From Jaltomata sinuosa (lineage: Eukaryota > Streptophyta > Magnoliopsida > Solanales > Solanaceae), in NCBI GenBank assembly GCA_003996215.1, contig QJPP01002941.1:1-64000 (forward strand): a stretch of DNA of 64,000 nt. Direction: 5' to 3'. The notes under the pieces are model-generated. The model did not search any database. It saw only the letters and a list, made by a program, of their open reading frames with translations, and was not told where the DNA came from. Position 1 is the first letter of the stretch. Every line of letters starts with the position of its first letter. A program made the position numbers and the translations under genes. Below are positions 57,531-64,000 of the stretch, piece after piece.

Positions 57531-57940
57531 AAAATTTACAGATAAATTTAAAAGGTTGTTAATGTGTATTGAGGCTATCTTTTCAAGAGTACATGTATAC
57601 ACTTTTTAAAAATTGGATGACACCTTTTCACAAAGAATAATTTAAGTGTATTCTTTAGAAAAATGGATAATTTACCCTTTTACAAAATATTGTGTCTTGT
57701 CCAAGAGACATACATACATCACCTCTAAATAAAATACCAACAAAAGTTATAGCCCTACATCACCTGATCAATACCATAGGATCTTGTAAAAACAAGCTAT
57801 GAAACAATGTTTAATTAACTCTCTAAAATTCATATTACTCCTATATGATATATATTCCATCTGGATGGGATCGTATAATTAAAGCTGTGAGCCGTAAAAT
57901 GAAAGATCAGATCGAATAAAGTATAGATGTGAAATAATTA

Positions 57941-58170
57941 GAGGTAGATTGGATTGGCTTTAAAAATAGTTTATAAGCTAAAAGTTAAAAGTCATAAGTT
58001 GGGAATACTCAATTTCTTATTTTTAGCTTATTTTTGTATTTATTTATTTTTTGCTAAAAAGTAAGTATTTAAAGACATTTTTTCTCAAACACCACAAGAA
58101 GTTTTTTTTTTAAAAAAAAAAAAAACTTAAAAGTCAAAAACACTTAAAATAAGTCAATTTAAACACCCTC
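57941..58170. mobile_element. MITE, about 230 bp
   Basis: AT-rich, with imperfect terminal inverted repeats: gaggtagattggattggctt at the left, and at the right the reverse complement of gagggtgtttaaattgactt. Internal runs ttataagctaaaagttaaaagtc and aaaacttaaaagtc are also complementary in layout. It has no coding capacity. The GGGTGTTT-type end suggests the hAT-like MITEs common in Solanaceae (inference). Confidence 0.55.
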
Positions 58171-58700
58171 TTAAAATTGACACGTACATAAAATGAAAAT
58201 GATTATTCTTTTACTAGCTGGCTGATATGTGTTAATTGAACCCCCAAGAAAATCAAATATTTGAACCTTACATTTAAATTTGGAAATCTTGTTCTGTTTG
58301 AAGTTCTTTAATGCATTATCAGCTTCTTTTCAAAATATATGTGTTTTATGTAAATTGTCTGCTTAACCTTTTCATATCTAAACTAATCCTATAAGCTAGG
58401 GTGACCATCTTGAAGTACAATTTCATTGATCGGCAGGTGGAATTCTTTGCCGATGACTTAAAATACTTAACGAATATTGTTAGTGGTAAAGTAATTTTGC
58501 TATCACGATCCACTGCGATTTAACCATTTGTCGTGTCCATCCAATTGTCGACAGAGAGATCCAATGGCATATTTACACAGTACAAGACCAGAGCTAGTGG
58601 ATTTTTCTCTGTTTTTTGTTCTATTTCTGCTAAAGAATATCGAATATTTCCAATGTTTTCCACATTATATTGTCTCAATCACATCCTAAAGGAATTCCAT
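58171..58700. other. Intergenic, nothing recognised
   Basis: AT-rich spacer before the promoter of the small heat-shock gene. A 62-codon frame at 58533-58721 has no features that would support a gene. Confidence 0.4.
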
Positions 58701-58765
58701 TCTCTTTCATTTCAACCGTAAAAATTACCATATTCACTTTACATCCCTCTCAAACAAATTCCCAT

Positions 58766-58802
58766 TTCTTGAAACAATTCTAAATCTCTTCCCTATATAT
58801 AC
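58766..58802 (+). promoter_or_regulatory. Heat-shock-type promoter of the repeat-bearing small heat-shock gene
   Basis: TTCTTGAA (58766-58773) is a perfect TTCnnGAA pair of heat-shock element modules, with another TTC six bases further. A TATA box, ctatatatac (58793-58802), follows 20 bases later and lies about 100 bp before the ATG. This spacing is usual for plant small heat-shock promoters; heat control by HSF is an inference. Confidence 0.6.
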
Positions 58803-58902
58803 CCTTACCCTATTCATAATAATTCCACCAAGAAAAACTCCACAAATCACATTCATTTTTCTCCTTTACTTTCTTTTGCCAAAAAAACAAAATATAAAAG
58901 AA

Positions 58903-60421
58903 ATGTCGTCTCTCATGCCTTTATTTAGTGGTCGGAGAAATCATGCACATCAGGTGCATGATCCTTATTCCGACCACCATGCACACAAGGTGCATGATCC
59001 TTATCCTCGCGGTCCACACCAGGTGCATGATCCTTATTCTGACCACCATGCACACAAGGTGCATGATCCTTATCCTCACGGTCCACACCAGGTGCATGAT
59101 CCTTATTCTCAACACGCGCACAAAGTGCACGACCCTTTTGCTCATGAAGTGTGGGATTCTTTCCACGAATTTTATCTCGAAACTCCTCGATCCCTCATAG
59201 CGCCAGCACCATCGTTCCACCATGTACCTAAAACGATGGCGCAAATTGAGTATAAGGAAACACCAGAGGCACATATCTTTAGGTGTAACTTGCATGGCTA
59301 CAAGAAAGAAGACGTCAAAATACAGGTAACTTGCACATATACTGAAACTATTACTAATTTCTTATTTTTAACATATATACTACCCCTTTTCAACATTTAT
59401 ATGACATATTTTTGACTGCACACTAAGTTTAAAATGGAAATGAACATTTTTTAAACTTGTGGTACTCCCTCTATTTCATTTTATATGTCTTAATTTGACT
59501 GAGTAACGGAGTTTAAGAAAAGTAATTAGAGTGACTCTTGAATCTTGTGGTATTAAATTAAAGATGTGTATAATATTCTAAAATGACTTCTGAATTGTGT
59601 GGTCTTAAACATGCATGCCGTGTAAGATGTTGGAATAAAGATGTTACTCTCTCTATCCCAATTTATGTGGTTCTTTTTGCTTGAATGATTTCTGAGAGTT
59701 AATTTGACTAATCTTTGAAGCTAAATTGGATTAGATCAACTCAATATTTTAAAATTAAAATTTAGATATTCAAAAACTATACGAAAGAATTGTAGTAGCA
59801 TATGTCAATATGACAAAAAATATATACTTTGAATATTGGTCAAATTTACATAGTTTGAATCTCGAAAAGCAACAAGTGTCACATAAATTGAAACGATGGA
59901 GTACTAAATATGAAAAGTGACATTCTTTTTTAAAATATACTTACTAAAAAAGAAAGTAAAACACAAATTGAAACTAAAGGAGTACTAAATATGTCATAAT
60001 ATTTGTTGCGACTATAAAAGCTTGTCATGCATTATGAGTTTTCAAGTTAAATTATTTCCGAATTTTAAGAAAGTGTCATTCTTTTTTTACACCGGACCAT
60101 AAGGATATATGTAGTATCTTTCTTTTTTGCGGGAAAGTTAGTTCAGTTGAACCCATTGATTATATGTTACATACACGTCTTGTGTAGGTGGAGGATGACA
60201 AATTACTGAAGATTACTGGAGAAAAGAGAATGATGAAAGAAGATAATTGGCACCATTATGAAAGAAGCAGTGGGAAATTCTTCACATCCTTTACACTGCC
60301 TGTGAATTCTAGGGTTGATTATGTGAAATCATCTATGGAGAATGGAATGCTTACTATAACTGTTCCTAAGAAGGAAATCAACAAGAACCACCACCATCTT
60401 AGAACTGTTCAAATTAATTAA
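58903..60421 (+). CDS. Small heat-shock protein with histidine-rich N-terminal repeats (two exons)
   Basis: Exon 1 is 58903-59325 (141 codons), intron 59326-60187 (ATACAG/GTAACT...TGTGTAG/GTG, phase 0), exon 2 60188-60421: 218 residues in total. The first ATG in frame is 58903. The N-terminus MSSLMPLFSGRR resembles class I small heat-shock proteins. The usual NIFDPFS part is replaced by tandem 23-residue units (residues 16-38, 39-61, 62-79), each with two VHDPY motifs, leading into HEVWDSFHEF. The alpha-crystallin domain runs from IEYKETPEAHIFRCNLHGYKKEDVKI through LLKITGEKR, WHHYERSSGKFFTSFTLP and ENGMLTITVPK. The C-terminal I-x-I motif is VQI. The role should be an ATP-independent holdase. 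The His-rich tract could bind metal or affect oligomer formation (inference). No stop or frameshift was seen. Confidence 0.88.
58948..59139 (+). repeat. In-frame 69-bp tandem repeats in exon 1
   Basis: Units at 58948-59016, 59017-59085 and a partial unit at 59086-59139, each encoding HQVHDPYSDHHAHKVHDPYP or a close variant. Within each unit the sequence g-gtgcatgatccttat occurs twice, so the 69-bp unit is itself a dimer. Confidence 0.93.
59462..59985. mobile_element. MITE inside the intron, outer copy
   Basis: Left end gtactccctctatttcattt, right end ...attgaaactaaaggagtac: inverted ends of the gtactcc type. The element is AT-rich and non-coding. It contains a second MITE (59645-59904). Together they account for most of the 862-bp intron. 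Confidence 0.6.
59645..59904. mobile_element. MITE inside the intron, inner copy
   Basis: Left end tactctctctatcccaattt-atgtgg; the right end, reverse complemented, is gtactccatcgtttcaattt-atgtg. About 260 bp, non-coding. The ends are of the same type as those of the outer copy, so it is either a nested insertion or two relatives that landed next to each other. Confidence 0.6.
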
Positions 60422-60873
60422 TTAAATAAAAAGTTAAATTTTATGGTATAATATGTCTTGTTTGGTACTACTCCACATATGTATAATATTGTGGAATGAG
60501 AAGTAAAAATAAAGAGAGAGTAAAAATATATAATATGGAGAGAGAAAAGAAAAGTGAGTTTGACATATGCTTGTGCAATATTAGCAGTAACTATAGTACT
60601 TTATAAATAAATTGATATTTCTATATCTTCCTTTGATCTTTGTTTTTTTCTTTTATTTTCCATTCTGAGCTAAATTTGTTGTTTTGATGGTCGTTAGTGT
60701 TGAAGACGTAATTACGTAATTAAAATTAAATTATATTCTTTTTAATAATTTAAACTTTCAAATGAAGTGATCATACAATTCAATATGGTATCAGAGCATG
60801 CAAAACTTTAAAAAAATATTTGTATTACACATGAGAAGTTGTGTTGTACTTGTGGATATTCCTAAATTTATAA
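60422..60873. other. Downstream region of the small heat-shock gene
   Basis: Probable 3' untranslated region in the first ~200 bases (aataaa-like at 60424 and taataaattg near 60605). No other gene or repeat is recognised. Confidence 0.4.
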
Positions 60874-61197
60874 TTTGTTTGGTCAATCTTTCGAGAAATT
60901 AAAAGTGCTTGTTTTATAAATGTTTTTAAAAAGTCTTTTTTCTAGAAAGTCAAAGTGTTTGGCCAAGCTTTTGGTAGAAAAAAGTAAGTGTGTTTGAGCA
61001 ATAGAGAAGAAATTGTTTTTTATAAGCTAAACGAAATAGTTTTTTCTCCAAAATCTTTTTTGGAACAATGGTCAAGCTCTAAGTATTGCTCTAATATTGA
61101 CAAAAGTCTAGCCAAACACAAACTTTTGCTTGAAAAAATACTTCCAATAAAAAATATTTTTTAAAGATAAGCAAATTTTAAAAACTTGGCCAAATAT
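60874..61197. mobile_element. MITE with a nested second MITE
   Basis: Outer inverted ends: tttgtttggtcaatcttt at the left, and at the right the complement of catatttggccaagtttt. Inner inverted ends at 60955-61120: gtgtttggccaagctttt and the complement of gtgtttggctagactttt. This TTTGGCCAAGCTT-type end is typical of a family of short plant MITEs. It has no coding capacity. Confidence 0.6.
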
Positions 61198-61461
61198 GAT
61201 ATTAAGCACCTAACTATTTCTAGAATGAACTAGTGAAATTTATTCAGGACATAATAGTTGGGGTGTAATCAGTCAAGAGATTATTTGGATATTATAGAAA
61301 TCGTAAAGGGAAAGATTGGAAGAAGCTATATCATGTTTAAAGAAGGAATGATTGGTCATGTATTGGAAGTAGAAGTTACTCTTCATAATTGCAAATAAGG
61401 AATTGATAATATATAGTCTTTGCTGATGATTATGAATGCCAACTAATTATCCATGTAGCTA

Positions 61462-61600
61462 CAGTAACAATAACATACTCAATGTAATTAATTCACAAGT
61501 GAAGTTTGGAGAAGATAGAGTGTAGGTATGCAGACTTTACTCTTACATTGGGAGATAGAGAAGTTGTTTCCGATAGACTCTCGACTCAAAAAAAATCATA
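61462..61600 (+). mobile_element. Degraded SINE (Solanaceae TS/SolS-like)
   Basis: The order aacatac-caatgtaat...cacaagtg, gtaggtatgcagactttactc, gggagatagagaagttgtttccgatagactctcgactcaa resembles the 3' part of tRNA-derived Solanaceae SINEs. I recognise these from their gcagacctta...gaggttgtttccgatagaccctcg block. It is diverged by many C-to-T type changes. The tRNA-like head is not evident. Confidence 0.55.
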
Positions 61601-61990
61601 TCAAAACAGATCGAAAAAGAAATAACGAAAGTGATGAAATCATGATATAATACTATATAAAGCATGATAAAGCATTCTGAAAAAAGAAAAAAAAAAGAAT
61701 AGTAATTAACTACAATAAAATAGTGCGATAATTAATCAAAATACAAGAAATAAGTAATAGATAGTTACAGAAAACAAAAGAAAGCATATAGTAAAAAAAA
61801 TAGTACATGTAACTATGGTAGATAAATTCTTACATTACTTTTATCTTACTACTCCACTCACTTTCAAATTGCTCCATCGATATATTTATACTTCAACAAC
61901 CAAATTTCTCAATTATGAAAGCATATTAGTGATCCCAATATAAAGAAAAAAATTGTCATGTCCAATTGCTCTGTTATTCCAAGGTCTCTA
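61601..61990. other. Intergenic, nothing recognised
   Basis: A-rich sequence that may include the A-rich tail of the SINE, then AT-rich promoter-side DNA of the next gene. Confidence 0.4.
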
Positions 61991-61994
61991 GTTT

Positions 61995-62006
61995 CTTTAT
62001 ATACTA
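61995..62006 (+). promoter_or_regulatory. TATA box of the COPT-like gene
   Basis: ctttatatacta, about 65 bp upstream of the ATG at 62070, a close but usable spacing. Confidence 0.5.
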
Positions 62007-62069
62007 ATTTGTCCAAATTCTTCAAAGAAAAAAACATTTCAAAGATCAAGCTATTGAAAATCATATGTG

Positions 62070-62414
62070 ATGAGGCTATTTCCAGGAAGTCCTAATTTTG
62101 AAACTCATCAAATGGGCTATTATTGCTTTTCTCTCTGCCTCATTTTCTTGGTTGCATTTATGTCTGAGTTCTGTTCTTTGTACACTTTTACCATGAAGAA
62201 AAAAGAAGAAAGAAGTCCCCAAGATTTTTTACTAGATGCTGGATTTCATGGTCTGAGGATGGTTATGTCTTACTTGGTTATCATCTCTATAATCACAACT
62301 GATTTTAGGTTTTTCTTGGTGGCTGTTTCTGGTCATGCTGTTGGAAATTTTGTCTATAAGATTTACCAATATCATAGTGACCAATCATTGAACAATGAGC
62401 CAAGCACTATCTAA
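62070..62414 (+). CDS. Ctr/COPT-family copper-transporter-like protein without the MxxxM motif
   Basis: 114 residues from ATG 62070 to TAA 62412-62414. Three hydrophobic helices are at about 17-38 (YYCFSLCLIFLVAFMSEF), 61-78 (GLRMVMSYLVIISIITTD) and 81-98 (FFLVAVSGHAVGNFVYKI), separated by a basic loop (TMKKKEERS). The HAVG region and the GxxxG pair (Gly88, Gly92) match the third helix of plant COPT proteins, and LF-GSP-F at the N-terminus matches LFSGWP. Two things are missing: the Met-rich N-terminus, and the MxxxM of helix 2, where the aligned residues are Ile71 and Ile75. Known family members import copper as trimers. This one may be inactive, modify other COPT subunits, or be a decaying paralogue. 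Confidence 0.8.
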   Translation: MRLFPGSPNFETHQMGYYCFSLCLIFLVAFMSEFCSLYTFTMKKKEERSPQDFLLDAGFHGLRMVMSYLVIISIITTDFRFFLVAVSGHAVGNFVYKIYQYHSDQSLNNEPSTI

Positions 62415-62500
62415 ACTTGGTTAATTAGCATTGAATTTAATGTATTTTGATATTAAAGGGTTTAACTAAAATTTAGCAATTGTTGAAATTTGTTATATTC

Positions 62501-63034
62501 TACCTCTGTTTTAATTTGTTTGTCTTTCTTTTTTTTTTAGGTCCCATTTCCAAAAAAAATAAATATCTCTTTCCTTTTTTGTAACACTTTAATTAGTCTT
62601 GAAGTTAGAATTCTCAACTTAGAAGTTAAAGTCATAAGCTCATCCAAACAGACTCTAAATCTATTGATGAAGGGCTAGATTCGCCCAATAGAAAAATGAG
62701 CTGGTTTGGAAAATCACGAAGCCTTACTTATTCGGGGGACTTGATTCTGAAATGAAATGATGGATAGTAAAATCATATAGCAAACTCTTCCAATTCTTCA
62801 ACGTCAAACAAATACTGAATTGACTCGGCAACTCGAAGATTAATTTAACTAATCATTCATAGTAACTATATTGGAATTAATTCGATATTTAAAAATTATT
62901 CGAAAAATATTATAAGTTGCAATTCTTCTCATATCAATATGATGAAAAAAGAAATCTCAAAACGCTAATCAAAGTTCATATAGTTTGACTTTCGAAAAGC
63001 GAAACATAACAAGTATTTTGGGACAAGAGAATAC
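62501..63034. mobile_element. Possible MITE remnant
   Basis: Left tacctctgttttaatttg and right gggacaagagaatac are poorly matched ends. The right part contains catatagtttgactttcgaaaagcgaaac, which also occurs (as catagtttgaatctcgaaaagc) at the right end of the intronic MITE at 59645-59904. It is therefore the same broad family, degraded. Confidence 0.4.
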
Positions 63035-63341
63035 TTTAATTGGTTGTTGTTGTATTTCTGTAACTCATTCAAACGATGCAGATTCTTCTCCACAATAAAC
63101 ATTTCAACATTGAAAGATAATGGACGTTGTTGTCTTTCTCTGCTATATATATTTAGGCTGGCTCCAGCAAATAATATATTCTCCCTTGCCCATTCCAAAT
63201 AAACAGACAACAAAGACGTAGTAAAATAGTAGTAGTCCCTTTCATCCTTGTTTTTTCCCCCACTCAATTGAGCTAACAATGACCAAGTTGGCGGATCCAA
63301 ATTGAATTAAAGTTTTATTAGGTTCAATTTTTAAGATTCTT

Positions 63342-63770
63342 ACGCTTTGTTTGGATGGTTTTGTTACCCATGGTATTGTATTGTATCGTTACTATCAATA
63401 TTATGTTTGTTTTGATTGTTACCTAAAACATACTAAATGGTATGGTTTGATCCATGGGTAACCATATAAAGTCTCATTTTATGTAACCAACGATTTGGTG
63501 GGATCACATCGTTACCTTATATTTTTTTCTTATTTTACCTTTACTTAATATTTAATAATCCTATTTTATCATTTATCCTACTTTTTTATACTAGCCCTAC
63601 CCCGTATCCTACTTTTCTTGTAGGTTTATTATCCTTCAAATTATTGATGTGTGAGATTATGTAACGATGGGAAATGATACAATATATCCAAACGTTGTAT
63701 TCATTAAAACAATACGATACAATACAATACATTATGAAACAACATGTAACAACCATTCAAACAGAGTGTT
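63342..63770. mobile_element. MITE, about 430 bp, with attgtattgtatcgtta-type ends
   Basis: Left end acgctttgtttggatggttttgtta; the right end, reverse complemented, is aacactctgtttgaatggttgttac. Subterminal tattgtattgtatcgtt (63373) is mirrored by aacaatacgatacaatac (63709). It is non-coding. The pattern is that of a hAT-type MITE family seen in many dicots. No clear 8-bp target duplication could be read. Confidence 0.65.
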
Positions 63771-64000
63771 AGTATTGAATCATTATTTTAAAATTATGAG
63801 TTAATATCTATTATTTGTTGCAATTTAATGAACTTTACATAAAAACTTATGTTATGCGTCGAAAGTACTGAATTCAGATGAACCCAACAACTTATAATTG
63901 CCCTTGACAATGACTCACAAATTTATTTAAACACCCTCACAACTCCTAATCAAACAATACTCATCTATCTTTTGTGTCTCATCTCCCAAAGTTGTAACTC

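Noticed and set aside
59326..59415. Extension of the first small heat-shock exon to the stop at 59413
   Set aside because: It would lose the second half of the alpha-crystallin domain; a GT/AG pair joins two in-phase exons that complete it.
62965..63300. 111-codon minus-strand ORF
   Set aside because: It overlaps a MITE remnant, ends in MITE sequence, and shows no domain or splice structure.

Overview
The window is plant nuclear DNA, most likely from a Solanaceae species or a close relative. It contains spliced plant genes, chromovirus-type Ty3/gypsy retroelements, several MITEs with plant-type ends and a degraded SINE whose 3' part resembles Solanaceae SINEs. The species call is inference. 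About 55 kb (1-54919) is nested LTR retroelements. The last 9 kb is gene-bearing.

Retroelement block. Five families can be resolved. D (2227-17522, minus strand) is a degenerate chromovirus with gag, protease, RT, RNase H, integrase and a chromodomain-like tail. E (5548-11573, minus) is inserted inside the integrase gene of D with a perfect 5-bp target duplication (acttg). It has a tRNA-Asp-type primer site and only a short zinc-knuckle ORF, so it looks like a TR-GAG-type non-autonomous element. A (17523-28041, plus) is a chromovirus with 3.1-3.2 kb LTRs, a gutted gag and an inactivated integrase. Its two flanks come from two different repeats, so it looks like a recombinant of two insertions. 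B (28042-54919, plus) is related to D by its LTR start, primer site and LTR hairpin repeats. It has lost gag-pol and instead carries an antisense ORF of the 'putative plant transposon protein' type. C (30932-50266, plus) is inserted in that antisense ORF with a perfect target duplication (aaagg). It is a tandem array of seven ~609-bp LTRs alternating with six ~2.5-kb internal regions. Each internal region encodes, or once encoded, the same unrecognised ~620-residue protein. Two of the six units contain sharply bounded stretches full of small indels that look like unpolished sequence.

Host genes. The right end of B lies about 26 bp upstream of the TATA box of a broken class I small heat-shock protein gene (55081-55540). 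About 3.4 kb further on is an apparently intact two-exon small heat-shock protein gene (58903-60421). Its N-terminus has been replaced by a histidine-rich 23-residue tandem repeat, and its intron holds nested MITEs. A short Ctr/COPT-like copper-transporter homologue (62070-62414) keeps the GxxxG helix motif but lacks the MxxxM methionines. MITEs and a SINE fragment fill the remaining intergenic DNA.

Inferred order of events: D landed in an older LTR; E landed in D; A-type elements landed in D and in B; recombination between the A copies joined D to B; C landed in B and then expanded in place; B had landed in the small heat-shock promoter.
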